DNA of 64,000 nucleotides from Buttiauxella noackiae ATCC 51607 (GCF_001654865.1 NZ_LXEO01000017.1:1-64000), one strand, 5' to 3'. Shown: positions 38,431-49,288, numbered from the stretch's first letter. Notes: a model not told the origin generated them from the letters alone. Numbers and translations: made by a program.

Positions 38431-38670
38431 TTACAGGATTTTCTTCAGATCCATCTCTTCCTGAATACGTTCACAATAGGTCGCATGTGTTTTGATAGCT
38501 TCATCAATTCCCGCGTTATACAACGCTGGCCCAAGCTCTTTAATGACAAAATCCGTGAAAAAATCCGCATCAAACTGTTCAAGCGTCAGGTCAAAATTCG
38601 CTTCACAGTAATCCACCAGCTTTTGCCTGATGTCCTCTTTCTCGCCCACATTGAGTTTAATTTCAGCCAT
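38431..38670 (-). CDS. DUF2164 small protein
   Basis: This 79-residue acidic protein fits DUF2164: an alpha-helical soluble protein with LEQFDADFFTDFVIKELGPALYNAG as the conserved core (function unknown). GGAAATGTA precedes the ATG. It lies between the iron operon and the AraC gene, all on the minus strand. Confidence 0.8.
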   Translation of the reverse strand: MAEIKLNVGEKEDIRQKLVDYCEANFDLTLEQFDADFFTDFVIKELGPALYNAGIDEAIKTHATYCERIQEEMDLKKIL

Positions 38671-38726
38671 TACATTTCCATATATCCGAGGGGTTTAATG
38701 CAATTTAACGCCCTCAAGGGCACGCA

Positions 38727-39776
38727 TCAACAGCCGCGCTCACAGCCCCGGCCTTTATCCCGAAACTGCAATGGAGAAAGCTGTACATGGCTCTTAAAAA
38801 AACGCGAGTAAACGGAATGCGAAGAGAACCCCAGGCAGTCGCTGATCTCCTGAATTGAGAGCGTCGATTCACGCAGCATACGCATCGACAGTAGCAACTG
38901 TTGCTGATGTAGCAGTTGAGTGAAGGTTGCAGACTCAAGTTGCAGGCGACGGTTCAGCGTCCAACGACTCATTCGCAGCTCCTGGCATACTTTTTCCAGT
39001 ATTGAATTTGCTGATGTTTCCTGCCCTGACAAGTAACATTGCTCAATCAACGTATTCACCGCCGCTGTCAGCGGTGGCTCTTTGAAAATTTGTTTTTTGA
39101 GTGCACTGACATGGCTCTTTTGTAAGCGGTTCAACAGAGGGTTAAAGGATGCGTTTTCGCAATCCAGATAGCCGTTTTCCAGAATAATGGCGTCGTGCTC
39201 CTGGCGCAGCAAACAGGTTTTGTTAAACAGATCGTTCACCAGTGCATGATGATGCACCGCTGAATCCGTCAGCTCTATTTGCATACTGAGGCCGGGGGAA
39301 TAACTCTTCAATATGCTGCCAAGCAACACCAGATTAAAGATGGCTGAAGGATTATTAACAGAGTGCGGCGCCCGGTTTTTATATCTTATACGGGTATGTG
39401 ACTGCCCTTTTTCTATAAAAAGATCGTCACAATTACCAATCAAGAACCGGTTATCGGAAAAACTCCATAATGCTGACTCCAGTGTTTTTTCATTCAGACA
39501 CAGGCCTATTAACTCTGGAAAAATAGCATGGGAATGTTCAACGCTATTAATGTAAATAGTTTCCGGGATAGCACTCCCATAAAGCGTTTTATTAAGCCCA
39601 CTAATTTTAGCCATTAATTGATAATGGTTATGTTCAGTAATACGTCCGTAGGGTTTGTCTATTTCATGAGTTGACAATCCCAACGCCCCTAACAAGTTAT
39701 TTGTGTCAATTCCTTTTTGACGTAAATTATTAAGACTTGTCCTATAAATTGAATTAGATACGCTTCTGGTAAGCAT
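38727..39776 (-). CDS. AraC-family regulator with an N-terminal PF12625-like domain
   Basis: This 349-residue protein has an N-terminal ligand/dimer domain (about 1-200) like the OruR/ArgR group and a C-terminal double-HTH domain (about 235-345, including MSRWTLNRRLQ and IQEISDCLGFSSHSVYSRFFK). AAGG lies 5 nt before the ATG at 39776; the five-codon-longer TTG frame is rejected. It is divergent from the GH3 lipoprotein gene, with 234 bp between, and may control that gene and the secretion operon behind it. Inducer unknown. Confidence 0.83.
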   Translation of the reverse strand: MLTRSVSNSIYRTSLNNLRQKGIDTNNLLGALGLSTHEIDKPYGRITEHNHYQLMAKISGLNKTLYGSAIPETIYINSVEHSHAIFPELIGLCLNEKTLESALWSFSDNRFLIGNCDDLFIEKGQSHTRIRYKNRAPHSVNNPSAIFNLVLLGSILKSYSPGLSMQIELTDSAVHHHALVNDLFNKTCLLRQEHDAIILENGYLDCENASFNPLLNRLQKSHVSALKKQIFKEPPLTAAVNTLIEQCYLSGQETSANSILEKVCQELRMSRWTLNRRLQLESATFTQLLHQQQLLLSMRMLRESTLSIQEISDCLGFSSHSVYSRFFKSHVQLSPLQFRDKGRGCERGC

Positions 39777-40010
39777 GTGGACCTTGCACAAAGTTGAACG
39801 TTAATATTGTTTTTGTAATGTTAATGTATTGTAGCACCCTGCATTATTTTGAGATACCGCTCACAAAAAAAAGCCCTGCTCCCAGGAGCACAGAATTAGC
39901 TTTCCATTGCAAAGTCGCCCGCTATTTATCTGGTTATTATTCCGCAGTTGTTGATGTACTTACCTTTGCGAACCCTGGATATATACCCTACATAAATAAG
40001 GCCAATAACA

Positions 40011-42461
40011 ATGGAATCCTTAAGCGTTAAATCAAAATTGAATACCCTGACAATCTGCCTCACTCTGGCATTAGCCGGAATGGTTTCTGGTTGTAATGAC
40101 GACGATGATGACGACAACCAGGAAGAACCGCCTGTCTCACAAGTAAAGGACGCTGCGTATTACCAAAAAATGGCCAAAGAAGCCGCAGGTAAAATGAGCG
40201 TTGAAGAAAAACTTAATATGGTTGTTGGGCCAGGAATGGATATGGGGAATGGAGAATTCCCGGCAACCAATAATAAAAATGATGTATCCGGCGTTGCCGG
40301 TTATATAAATGGCGTAAAAAGCGACAAGCTGGATATTCCTGCGGCAAAATTAGCCGATGGCCCGGCCGGGTTGCGTATTAATAGTACTCGTAGCGGCAGT
40401 TCTGAAACTTTCTATGCCACCGCCTGGCCAATTGGTTCTTTGCTGGCTTCATCCTGGGACACAAAATTAGTGGCTCAGGTGGGTAAAGCGATGGGCGAAG
40501 AAATTAAAGAATATGGTGTCGATTTTATTCTTGCACCGGGTATGAATATTCAACGTAACCCGCTTAACGGACGTAACTTTGAATATTACTCTGAAGACCC
40601 ACTGCTGAGCGGGAAAATTGCCGCCGCCATGGTTGACGGTGTGGAGTCAAATCAGGTCGGCACAACCATTAAACACTTTGTTGCCAACAACTCAGAAACC
40701 AACCGTAACGCCATTGATACCATCGTGTCGCCGCGCGCCATGCGTGAGATTTACCTGCGAGGTTTCCAGATAGCGGTAGAAGAAGCGCAGCCGTGGGCGG
40801 TGATGTCGTCGTATAACAAACTCAACGGCACTTACACCAACGAACGCCGCGACCTGCTGACTGATATTTTGCGTAATGAGTGGGATTTTAAAGGGCTGGT
40901 CATGTCCGACTGGCTGGCAGGAACCCCACAATTAACAGGCTGGAAACAGCTAAAAGCCGGTAATGACCTGATTGAACCAGGTGGATTTACCGACCCGGTA
41001 ACCGGTGCTTTCAACAATACTGGTGTGCTGGCCGCACTGAAAGATTCTTATAAAAAGGGGGATATTAGCGAAGCGGATGTCACGGTTAACGTGGAACATA
41101 TTCTCTCGCAAGTCTTCCAGTCCCCTTCTTATAACAACTACGCCGCGTCCAATAAACCTGACCTCGAGCAGCACCGAGTGTTAGCACGCCAGGCTGCGGC
41201 AGAGAGCATGGTGTTGTTGAAGAATGACAACCAGGCGCTGCCACTAACACCGCGCTTGAAGCTGGCAAGCTTTGGGGTTAGCCAGATTGAAACCATTAAA
41301 GGCGGCACCGGTAGCGGCCAGGTTAACAATGAAGCGACCGTTATGCTGTCAGAAGGGTTGCAACAGCAGTACACCGTCGATGAATCGCTAACCTCATTCT
41401 ACCGTGACTACTATGCGCAAAATAAAGTTGAGCATCCGGGCTTTGTGGCCTCAATTGGCACCTACTTTACCTGTGACGACCCGGCAATTGACCCGGCAGT
41501 GGTTAAAAGTGCTGCCCAGAACAATGATGCAGCACTGATTACCATCGGGCGAATCGCGGGTGAAGGTGTGGATCGCACCAATACTCGCGGCGACTACCTG
41601 CTAACCGAAAATGAACTCAGTTTGATTCAGAATACGTCTGAAGCATTCCATGCCGCAGGCAAGAAAGTGGTTGTCGTGTTGGATGTCTCTGCCATCGTCG
41701 ATACCAGCGAGTGGGCCGATAAAGTGGATGCCATTTTGCTGTCATATCTGCCAGGCCAGGAAGCAGGCTTTGCTATTACCGATGTCCTCTCAGGCGTCGT
41801 CAACCCTGGGGGCAAACTGGCACAAACCATTCCGCAGTCTTATGCCGATGTCCCTTCCGCAACCACCTTCCCGGGTAAAGACACCAACGGCGACGGCACA
41901 CCGGATGAAATCTCTTATAACGATGACATCTACGTCGGCTACCGCTACTACAGCACCTTCAGCAAACCGGTTGCCTGGCCGTTCGGCTACGGACTTTCCT
42001 ACACCACCTTTGGTTATGACGGTGCGGCAGTTGAGTCGAACACCCTGAGTAATGGCGCAAAAGGTGGCGTCACGCTCAGCGTTTCGGTGACCAATACCGG
42101 CAACGTTGCCGGGAAAGAAGCCGCTCAGGTCTATATCAGCGCACCAGAAGTGAAGCTGAAAAAACCGGCTCTCGAGCTTAAATCCTTCAGCAAAACAGAC
42201 AGCCTGCAACCAGGCGCAAGCCAGAAGCTGACCTTCACTATCCCTGCCAAAACGCTGGCAAGCTTCGATCCGCAAAAGAACCAGTGGATTGTTGAGCCTG
42301 GCACCTACAAGGCCTGGGTGTCTCCTTCTTCCGACGTAACGGGCCGTGAACCTGTCACCTTCAACGTTAGCGAAGAAATTGTGGTTAGCAACACCACTCC
42401 GGGTGCACTTGCACTCCCGTCGGGTGTGAATGCCGCTGATTTTGTCACCGTGAGCCAGTAA
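40011..42461 (+). CDS. Surface or secreted GH3 beta-glucosidase-type lipoprotein
   Basis: This 816-residue glycoside hydrolase family 3 enzyme has domains in order: signal with lipobox VSGC (C28 lipidated), an acidic linker (NDDDDDD), GH3 N-terminal barrel (about 60-390), GH3 C-terminal domain (about 400-640), and a fibronectin-III-like domain (about 680-790). The nucleophile is D300 in VMSDW, and the substrate-binding KHFVANN is present. A DTNGDGTPDE segment looks like a calcium-binding loop. It probably cleaves beta-glucosides or xylosides outside the cell. It is divergent from an AraC regulator, and gspC starts 48 bp after it, so it is a likely T2SS substrate, as the lipoprotein pullulanase is in Klebsiella. 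Confidence 0.88.
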   Translation: MESLSVKSKLNTLTICLTLALAGMVSGCNDDDDDDNQEEPPVSQVKDAAYYQKMAKEAAGKMSVEEKLNMVVGPGMDMGNGEFPATNNKNDVSGVAGYINGVKSDKLDIPAAKLADGPAGLRINSTRSGSSETFYATAWPIGSLLASSWDTKLVAQVGKAMGEEIKEYGVDFILAPGMNIQRNPLNGRNFEYYSEDPLLSGKIAAAMVDGVESNQVGTTIKHFVANNSETNRNAIDTIVSPRAMREIYLRGFQIAVEEAQPWAVMSSYNKLNGTYTNERRDLLTDILRNEWDFKGLVMSDWLAGTPQLTGWKQLKAGNDLIEPGGFTDPVTGAFNNTGVLAALKDSYKKGDISEADVTVNVEHILSQVFQSPSYNNYAASNKPDLEQHRVLARQAAAESMVLLKNDNQALPLTPRLKLASFGVSQIETIKGGTGSGQVNNEATVMLSEGLQQQYTVDESLTSFYRDYYAQNKVEHPGFVASIGTYFTCDDPAIDPAVVKSAAQNNDAALITIGRIAGEGVDRTNTRGDYLLTENELSLIQNTSEAFHAAGKKVVVVLDVSAIVDTSEWADKVDAILLSYLPGQEAGFAITDVLSGVVNPGGKLAQTIPQSYADVPSATTFPGKDTNGDGTPDEISYNDDIYVGYRYYSTFSKPVAWPFGYGLSYTTFGYDGAAVESNTLSNGAKGGVTLSVSVTNTGNVAGKEAAQVYISAPEVKLKKPALELKSFSKTDSLQPGASQKLTFTIPAKTLASFDPQKNQWIVEPGTYKAWVSPSSDVTGREPVTFNVSEEIVVSNTTPGALALPSGVNAADFVTVSQ

Positions 42462-42467
42462 GTCCAT

Positions 42468-42493
42468 CCAGGGCGAGTTCGTTCTCGCCCTGG
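42468..42493 (+). terminator. Hairpin between the GH3 gene and gspC
   Basis: CCAGGGCGAG / CTCGCCCTGG forms a perfect 10-bp stem with a TTCGTT loop, 6 bp after the GH3 stop and 15 bp before gspC. Without a U-tract and with so little room for a promoter, partial read-through into the gsp operon seems likely. Confidence 0.6.
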
Positions 42494-42508
42494 TCAATAA
42501 GGCAATAA

Positions 42509-43303
42509 GTGTTAATGAGTAAACCGGTGTTCAGGCTGAGTTTTTCTCAGCCATTTTTAGCGCAGATGGTGACAGTGATATTGCTCTGCGGCCTCGGCTA
42601 TCAGCTGGCTGTGCTGACATGGTGCATAGGTGAAATGCTTTTTCCGCAAGCACCGCTCCCGGCTCAGGCACACAACGGTAACCCGCAGGCCGCACCTGCT
42701 GAAATCAGGTTCAGTACGCTATTCCCAGCCAGGGATAAAGAGATCGCGCCAGGGGCAACTCTCTCCTCGCTAAAAGTGCGGCTGGCCGGGGTGATAGTCA
42801 GTAGCTCACCTGAAAATTCACTGGTGATAATTGAGCAAAGCGGCCATCAAAATAGTTACGGTATTCATGATGTTATCGACGGAACACAGGCAAGCATCAT
42901 CGCTATTAAAGATGACCATGTTGAACTGCTTAACGGGGGGCAGCATGAAATTCTGCGGATGTATGACGACGCTGTGACAAGCGCACCTGACGCACTTGCC
43001 ACCGCCAGAAATCAGTTACTGAAAGAGCCGAAAAAATTGCTGGAGATGGTGGCAATCACACCGGTGAATAAAGACGGCGTGATGCAGGGGTATCGCCTTA
43101 ATCCCGGCAAAGAGGCCACGCTTTTTGAGCAAAGTGGATTACAGCCCAACGATTTGGCAATCGCCATCAATGGCTTTGACCTACGCGCGCCGCAAGAGGC
43201 CGCAAAGTTTATGGCCCAGCTCAGTGAATTAACGCAGCTTGATATCACCGTTGTGCGTGATGATGCTGAGAAGAATATTTTTGTAGATTTATCAATAAAG
43301 TAA
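42509..43303 (+). CDS. gspC: Type II secretion protein GspC
   Basis: This 264-residue inner-membrane protein has one N-terminal helix (about 18-35), a homology-region domain (about 75-150, SLKVRLAGVIVSSSPENSLVIIE) that contacts the secretin, and a C-terminal PDZ-like domain (about 190-260). It links the inner-membrane platform to GspD and helps select substrate. AAGG is 6 nt before the GTG used here; an ATG at 42515 is the alternative start. Confidence 0.9.
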   Translation: MLMSKPVFRLSFSQPFLAQMVTVILLCGLGYQLAVLTWCIGEMLFPQAPLPAQAHNGNPQAAPAEIRFSTLFPARDKEIAPGATLSSLKVRLAGVIVSSSPENSLVIIEQSGHQNSYGIHDVIDGTQASIIAIKDDHVELLNGGQHEILRMYDDAVTSAPDALATARNQLLKEPKKLLEMVAITPVNKDGVMQGYRLNPGKEATLFEQSGLQPNDLAIAINGFDLRAPQEAAKFMAQLSELTQLDITVVRDDAEKNIFVDLSIK

Positions 43304-43311
43304 GGTTGGGT

Positions 43312-45273
43312 ATGTCATTACAAATAACAAGAATTGCCCAGAGCCTCACTCTGCTGATGGCTCTTTTGCCTGCTGCCTGGGGAGCCAATTACAGCGCCAG
43401 TTTCAAAAGTACCGATATTCAGGAATTTATTAATATCGTCAGTAAAAACCTGCATAAAACCATCATTATCGATCCCGCCGTGCGCGGTGTCGTTAACGTC
43501 CGCAGCTATGACTCGCTCAATGATGAGCAATATTACCAGTTCTTCCTGAGCGTGCTGGATGTGTACGGTTTCGCTGTGGTGCCTGGGGCCAGTGGTGTGC
43601 TGAAGGTGGTGAAATCCGTCAATGCGAAAACCGCCGCCATTCCGCTGGCGGATGATTACCATGCAGGAGTCGGAGACGAAGTGGTGACGCGCGTTATTCC
43701 GGCGTCAAACGTCGATGTGAAAGAACTCGCGCCACTGTTGCGCCAGCTTAACGATAACGCCGGGGCCGGAAATGTGGTGCATTACGAGTCCTCCAATGTG
43801 CTGCTGGTGACCGGGCGGGCAGCGGTAGTGAATCGTCTGGCAGAAATTGTGCGCCGCGTAGACTCAGCCGGTAATCAGCAATCTGACATCATTAAATTAA
43901 AGTACGCCTCTGCACGTGAGATGGGTTTAATCCTTAATGGCTTAAATAAAAACGATCGTAAAGGCAGCGGTCTGGTACCGAACGTGGTGGCTGATGAACG
44001 CACCAACAGCGTGGTTATTTCTGGAAGTGCACAGGGCCGCCAGCACTTAATCACTATCGCCCGCCAGCTAGACCGTGAAGAGCAAAACCAGGGGAACACA
44101 CGCGTTTTTTATCTTAAATACGCTCAGGCGAAAAACCTGGTTTCGGTACTGAGCGGTACAAACTCATCGCCATCCCAACCCGCCAAAGGGGAAACCGCAC
44201 CTGCCAGTACGGGTGCCGGTGCCAGCAGCACTACCTTTAACGGCAAAGAGGTCACCATTGTTGCCGATGAACAAACCAACTCGCTGGTTATCACCACCCA
44301 GCCTGATGCCATGCAGGCGCTGGAACAAATCATCAATCGTCTCGATATTCGCCGCGCCCAGGTGTTGATTGAGGCGGTCATTGTAGAGATGCAGGATGGC
44401 GACGCGCTTAATTTCGGCGTGCAGTGGTTTAACGAAAACGGCGGTGCTACCCAATTTACCAGCACCGGGCTGCCGATAAGCGCGGTAGTGGCGGCTGAAA
44501 ATAGAAAAAACGGGTCTTCAGGCAGTGCTGCCTTACTGAGCAGTTTTAACGGTATCGCCGCCGGTTTTTATAACGGCAATTGGGGCGGGCTGGTCACCGC
44601 ACTTGCCAACAACTCACGCAGCAATATTCTCGCCACACCAAGCATCGTGACGCTTGATAACAAAGAAGCCGCCATAAACGTGGGCCAGGAAGTCCCGGTT
44701 ATTACCGGCAGCCAGGCCAGCACGACCGGCAGCGTGTACAACACCGTCGAGCGTAAAACGGTAGGTACAAAGCTCAAAGTCATTCCGCAGATTAACGATG
44801 GTGAAAGTGTGCTGCTTAATATTGAGCAGGAAGTTTCAAGCGTTGCCTCTGCCAGTTCCGTCGACTCATCTTCAGCCGGAAGCGATCTGGGCGCCACGTT
44901 TAACACTCGCACCATCAACAATGCGGTAATGGTCAGAAGCGGAGAAACGGTGGTGCTCGGTGGTCTGCTGAACAACCAGACCACCGAGAGCGTCAGCAAA
45001 GTGCCTATCCTCGGAGATATTCCGCTACTTGGTTATCTGTTCCGCTACAACAGCACCAGTACCAGTAAGCAAAACCTGATGGTGTTCATTCATCCGGTCA
45101 TCCTGCGCGATGGCGCCAGTTATAACGGCGTTTCCAATGAAAAATACCGCCAGTTCCGCGACGAACAAAAGTCCGATCGTCTCAATCGCGATCCTCTTGC
45201 CCTTCCCTCTCCTGACCTGACTCTGCCAGCAACACCGGGTGCCCGCCCACGCGGAGGGTTCTTCAATGAGTGA
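43312..45273 (+). CDS. gspD: Type II secretion secretin GspD
   Basis: This 653-residue outer-membrane secretin has a signal ending AAWG, N0 ([17 protein letters not shown]), three N repeats with a Gly/Ser-rich linker ([15 protein letters not shown]), and the secretin core ([23 protein letters not shown]). It forms the multimeric exit channel. AAGG lies 6 nt before the ATG at 43312. Its last 8 bp overlap gspE. No pilotin gene (gspS) is seen in the window. Confidence 0.94.
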   Translation: MSLQITRIAQSLTLLMALLPAAWGANYSASFKSTDIQEFINIVSKNLHKTIIIDPAVRGVVNVRSYDSLNDEQYYQFFLSVLDVYGFAVVPGASGVLKVVKSVNAKTAAIPLADDYHAGVGDEVVTRVIPASNVDVKELAPLLRQLNDNAGAGNVVHYESSNVLLVTGRAAVVNRLAEIVRRVDSAGNQQSDIIKLKYASAREMGLILNGLNKNDRKGSGLVPNVVADERTNSVVISGSAQGRQHLITIARQLDREEQNQGNTRVFYLKYAQAKNLVSVLSGTNSSPSQPAKGETAPASTGAGASSTTFNGKEVTIVADEQTNSLVITTQPDAMQALEQIINRLDIRRAQVLIEAVIVEMQDGDALNFGVQWFNENGGATQFTSTGLPISAVVAAENRKNGSSGSAALLSSFNGIAAGFYNGNWGGLVTALANNSRSNILATPSIVTLDNKEAAINVGQEVPVITGSQASTTGSVYNTVERKTVGTKLKVIPQINDGESVLLNIEQEVSSVASASSVDSSSAGSDLGATFNTRTINNAVMVRSGETVVLGGLLNNQTTESVSKVPILGDIPLLGYLFRYNSTSTSKQNLMVFIHPVILRDGASYNGVSNEKYRQFRDEQKSDRLNRDPLALPSPDLTLPATPGARPRGGFFNE

Positions 45274-46744
45274 GGAAAAAAAATGGGTAAAGCTCCCTTT
45301 TAGCTTTGCCCGCGATCACGGCGTGCTGGTGCAGTGGCAAGATGAGGCGCCAGTGCTGGTACATCATGGCGAACTCAGGCCGCAAATCCTGTTGGAAATA
45401 CGTCGTGTAATGCGCCAGTCATTTTCCGTCAATACCGTCGCCGCCGCGCAGTTTGAGCAACTCCTGATCAAAGAGTATCAACGCGATGGCAGCGAAGCGC
45501 GCCAGTTAATGGAGGATTTGGGCAATGACCTGAGTTTCAGCGATCTCGCCGGACAGCTGCCTGGTACGCAGGACCTGCTCGATATGGAGGATGACGCGCC
45601 GATAATTCGCCTGATCAACGCCATGCTGGGCGAAGCGATAAAACTGGGCGCATCTGACATTCATATTGAAACCTATGAGTCCCGGCTTGCGATTCGCTTT
45701 CGTATTGATGGTGTTTTACGTGAGGTTATCCAGCCACAGCGCCAGCTGGCGGCGGTATTTATCTCGCGCATCAAAATTATGGCTCGCCTCGATATTGCCG
45801 AGAAACGTGTTCCGCAGGATGGGCGTATTAGCCTGCGCATCGGTGGTCGGGCCGTTGATGTCCGTGTCTCAACGCTACCATCCAGCCACGGGGAAAGAGT
45901 GGTACTGCGCCTTCTGGATAAAAACACTGTCCATCTGGCGCTTTCTCATCTGGGCATGTCAGCGGGTTTGCAGCAAACCATGTCGACTCTGGTGCGTAAG
46001 CCCTATGGCATCATTCTGGTTACTGGCCCAACGGGTTCGGGCAAGTCCACCACCCTTTATGCCGCGCTATCTGAAATTAATAACCACGAGCGCAATATTT
46101 TGACGGTGGAAGACCCCATCGAATATGACCTTGATGGCATCGGCCAGACGCAGGTCAATAACAAAGTCGATATGACTTTTGCCAGAGGGCTACGCGCGAT
46201 TCTTCGTCAGGACCCGGATGTAGTGATGATCGGCGAAATCCGCGATACCGAAACCGCGAAGATTGCCGTTCAGGCCTCGTTGACCGGGCATTTAGTTTTC
46301 TCAACGCTGCATACCAACAGCGCCATTGGTGCCATTGCCCGCTTGCGGGATATGGGCGTGGAGCCGTTTTTGCTCGCATCTTCACTGACGGCGGTGCTTG
46401 CCCAACGCCTGGTGCGCACACTCTGCCCTCACTGCAAAACCCCTCAGTTGTTGGATGAACAACAGCGCCTGCGCTACGGCTTTGGGCGCGACATTACCCA
46501 CCTATGGCAACCGGTCGGCGGTGAGTGCTGCAACCACACAGGCTATCGCGGGCGCACCGCGCTGCACGAATTGGTCGTTATCGATGAAGCCGTTCGCAAA
46601 GCACTTAACCACGATGCGACGGAAGATGAGCTGGAAGCGCTTATTCGTACCCGTACCCCGGCCTTACGCGATGACGGGCTGGAAAAGGTGCGGCAAGGCG
46701 TGACGTCACTTGAAGAAGTGCTCCGCGTGAGCCGGGAAGAATAA
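45266..46744 (+). CDS. gspE: Type II secretion ATPase GspE
   Basis: This 492-residue cytoplasmic ATPase energises pseudopilus assembly. Walker A is [12 protein letters not shown] (about 254-265), with Asp boxes [11 protein letters not shown] and a Walker B-like [13 protein letters not shown]. The zinc domain normally has two CxxC motifs; here the first is CPHC but the second reads [11 protein letters not shown], with adjacent cysteines. GGAGG lies 8 nt before the ATG at 45266, which decides this start over the longer frame. Confidence 0.94.
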   Translation: MSEEKKWVKLPFSFARDHGVLVQWQDEAPVLVHHGELRPQILLEIRRVMRQSFSVNTVAAAQFEQLLIKEYQRDGSEARQLMEDLGNDLSFSDLAGQLPGTQDLLDMEDDAPIIRLINAMLGEAIKLGASDIHIETYESRLAIRFRIDGVLREVIQPQRQLAAVFISRIKIMARLDIAEKRVPQDGRISLRIGGRAVDVRVSTLPSSHGERVVLRLLDKNTVHLALSHLGMSAGLQQTMSTLVRKPYGIILVTGPTGSGKSTTLYAALSEINNHERNILTVEDPIEYDLDGIGQTQVNNKVDMTFARGLRAILRQDPDVVMIGEIRDTETAKIAVQASLTGHLVFSTLHTNSAIGAIARLRDMGVEPFLLASSLTAVLAQRLVRTLCPHCKTPQLLDEQQRLRYGFGRDITHLWQPVGGECCNHTGYRGRTALHELVVIDEAVRKALNHDATEDELEALIRTRTPALRDDGLEKVRQGVTSLEEVLRVSREE

Positions 46745-46746
46745 TC

Positions 46747-47967
46747 ATGGCTGATTTCCGCTGGCAGGCGCTGGACAGTAAAGGCAAGTCAAAACAAGGT
46801 TCGCTTGAGGCAGACTCCGTCCGTCACGCTCGTCAACAACTGCGCGAAAGACAATTACTGCCTGTCTCAATTAGCGAAGTTAACGCATCAGCAAGCACTT
46901 CACGTCATTTTTCATTCCGCCGTACGCCGGGAATGCGTAAAAGTGAATTAACCCTTTTTACCCGCCAACTTGCCACGCTCCTGGCGTCGGCAATTCCACT
47001 GGAAGAAGCGCTGAATGTAGTTTCGCATCAGACGGAAAAAAACCGGGTTCAGCGCGTAATTAATAGCGTGCGTAGTCGAGTTCTTGAAGGGCAAACGCTG
47101 GCGAAAAGCATGGCTGCAAGCCCTGCCGCCTTTGATGATCTTTACTGTGCCATGGTGGCGGCCGGTGAAAAGTCGTCCCATCTCGATGATGTATTAATGC
47201 GGCTGGCAAATTACACCGAGCAGCGCCAGCAAATGCAAAACAAGCTGCGCCAGGCAATGGTTTACCCCTGTGTTCTTACCCTGGTAGCCGTGGGAGTCAT
47301 CGCCATCTTACTGGTGACGGTCGTCCCTAATGTGGTCGCGCAGTTTGTCCACATGAAACAGGAACTGCCGCTAAGCACCCGGCTGCTGATGGGATGCAGC
47401 GAGATGTTGCAACGTTTCGGCGCGCTTTTCCTGGCCACCATAACCTGTGCGGCCCTTTACTGGCGTCGCTGGTTAAAAACCCCGGCAAATCGTCTGCGTT
47501 ACCACAATTTAGTGCTGCGTTTACCGATAGCCGGAAGGCTTTGCCGGGCCACCAATACCGCCCGTTTCGCCAGCACGCTCAGCATTCTCAATGCCAGCAC
47601 TGTGCCGCTACTGGATGCCATGCAGATCAGTGGCGAAGTGCTGCAAAACGCGGAAGCCCGCCTACGCATCACACTCGCCCAACAACGAGTACGCGAAGGC
47701 AGCACCTTGCGCGCAGCCTTAGAACAGACACGCCTGTTCCCACCGATGATGCTGCATATGATTGCCTCCGGCGAACGAAGCGGCACCCTGGATAGCATGT
47801 TGTCTCGCGCCGCTGACAATCAGGACAACGCATTGCAGCAGGAAATGACTCTCGCGTTGAGCCTGTTCGAACCGCTTCTGGTGGTCAGCATGGCAAGCGT
47901 GGTGCTGTTTATCGTGCTGGCGATTCTCGAACCCATTCTGCAACTAAATAACATGATCAGTCATTGA
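46747..47967 (+). CDS. gspF: Type II secretion inner membrane protein GspF
   Basis: This 406-residue polytopic platform protein has two repeated cytoplasmic domains and three membrane helices. Signatures are RKSELTLFTRQLATLLASAIPLEEAL and MLHMIASGERSGTLDSML. It begins 2 bp after gspE. Confidence 0.94.
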   Translation: MADFRWQALDSKGKSKQGSLEADSVRHARQQLRERQLLPVSISEVNASASTSRHFSFRRTPGMRKSELTLFTRQLATLLASAIPLEEALNVVSHQTEKNRVQRVINSVRSRVLEGQTLAKSMAASPAAFDDLYCAMVAAGEKSSHLDDVLMRLANYTEQRQQMQNKLRQAMVYPCVLTLVAVGVIAILLVTVVPNVVAQFVHMKQELPLSTRLLMGCSEMLQRFGALFLATITCAALYWRRWLKTPANRLRYHNLVLRLPIAGRLCRATNTARFASTLSILNASTVPLLDAMQISGEVLQNAEARLRITLAQQRVREGSTLRAALEQTRLFPPMMLHMIASGERSGTLDSMLSRAADNQDNALQQEMTLALSLFEPLLVVSMASVVLFIVLAILEPILQLNNMISH

Positions 47968-47979
47968 AAAGGAGTCGTT

Positions 47980-48414
47980 ATGCATAAGCCTCAGCAGCAA
48001 GGTTTTACCTTGCTGGAAATTATGGTGGTGATCGTCATCCTCGGCATTCTTGCCAGCATTGTGGTGCCGAATCTGATGGGGAATAAAAATCAGGCCGACC
48101 GACAAAAAGCGGTCACCGATATTGTGGCACTCGAAAATGCGCTGGATATGTACACCCTCGACAATGGGCGTTACCCCACCACCGAGCAAGGTTTAGATGC
48201 GCTACTCAACAAACCAGAAGCCGCGCCCGTACCGAAAAATTACAAACAGAATGGCTACATCAAACGCCTTCCGGAAGATCCATGGCAAAACGCTTATCAG
48301 CTGATCAGCCCCGGCGAGCATGGCTCGGTTGATATCTTTTCCGCAGGCCCTGATGGGCAAGCGGGTAATGATGACGATATTGGCAACTGGGATATGAACG
48401 GAGCCAAAAGCTAA
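47980..48414 (+). CDS. gspG: Major pseudopilin GspG
   Basis: This 144-residue prepilin has the cleavage site QQG/FTLLEIMVVIVILGIL. Glu at mature position 5 is present, and GPDGQAGNDDDIGNW is the calcium-binding C-terminal loop of GspG. It polymerises into the periplasmic pseudopilus. AAGGAG precedes the start. Confidence 0.95.
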   Translation: MHKPQQQGFTLLEIMVVIVILGILASIVVPNLMGNKNQADRQKAVTDIVALENALDMYTLDNGRYPTTEQGLDALLNKPEAAPVPKNYKQNGYIKRLPEDPWQNAYQLISPGEHGSVDIFSAGPDGQAGNDDDIGNWDMNGAKS

Positions 48415-48929
48415 TGACCCTGGCTACGAGCAACCGGGGATTTACGCTTATCGAAATGATGCTGGTAGTGGCAATCATCGCTACGGCATCAAGTCTGGTT
48501 GTGATGGCGTTACCGGCAAACTCCCCTCAAAAGCAGGGGTGTGAAATGCTGGCCCGGCTTGCCGATGCCATTCCTGCACAACGCATGGAAGCCATGGCTC
48601 AGGGGTCGTTATTGGGCCTGAGCATCAAGGCTCACGGCTATCAGTTTATGGTGCAGGACTCCAGCCGTTCTCGCGGCTGGCGGGCTATATCAACGATGCA
48701 GCAACCTGATGGCGAAACTATCACATTGCAACTGACACAACAGGATCTACTGCTTGATGAATCACCAGTAGATGAACGAGACGATAAGCCCCAGCTGCTG
48801 TTGTTTCCCGGCGGTGAAGTCACCCCTTTTGAACTGCGCGCCTTCGCGCAAAAAAAAGCCATTGCGACATTAATTGTCAGCGAAGCGGGTGAAGTGCAGC
48901 TGGTCGATGCTACGGACACCACACCATGA
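48414..48929 (+). CDS. gspH: Minor pseudopilin GspH
   Basis: This 171-residue prepilin has the processing site NRG/FTLIEMMLVVAIIATA and a beta-rich C-terminal domain. Its start shares a base with the gspG stop. It belongs to the pseudopilus tip region with I, J and K. Confidence 0.92.
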   Translation: MTLATSNRGFTLIEMMLVVAIIATASSLVVMALPANSPQKQGCEMLARLADAIPAQRMEAMAQGSLLGLSIKAHGYQFMVQDSSRSRGWRAISTMQQPDGETITLQLTQQDLLLDESPVDERDDKPQLLLFPGGEVTPFELRAFAQKKAIATLIVSEAGEVQLVDATDTTP

Positions 48930-49288
48930 AGCAACATGGAATGACGCTACTGGAAGTGATGGTGGCAATGGTCATTTTTGCCGGTGCCAGTCTTGCATTA
49001 ATGAACAGCCTCAGTAGCCAGATGATGGCGCTGCAATCGATGGAAGAGAGCGTGTTTGGCAGTTGGGTGGCAGAAAATCAGATGGTCGATCTGCGCCTCG
49101 CGGGGGGGTGGCCAGCACTGGAAAAGGTTTCTGGCAAAGAGCAGTTCGCCGGGCGTAACTGGTATTGGCAACGTCTGGGTGAGACAACACGAGATCCATT
49201 GTTACGCGCCGTTGAAATCCAGGTGCGAAGCAAACCGAACGACGATCCGCGCATTCAATTGCGCAGCTATTTTTTCCGGCAGCCATGA
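48926..49288 (+). CDS. gspI: Minor pseudopilin GspI
   Basis: This 120-residue prepilin has the processing site QHG/MTLLEVMVAMVIFAG. Its ATGA overlaps gspH. It initiates the I-J-K tip complex in known systems. Confidence 0.92.
   Translation: MKQHGMTLLEVMVAMVIFAGASLALMNSLSSQMMALQSMEESVFGSWVAENQMVDLRLAGGWPALEKVSGKEQFAGRNWYWQRLGETTRDPLLRAVEIQVRSKPNDDPRIQLRSYFFRQP

Noticed and set aside
41790..42497. Minus-strand frame of 235 codons inside the GH3 gene
   Set aside because: It is the antisense of conserved GH3 sequence; its composition follows the codon bias of the sense gene.
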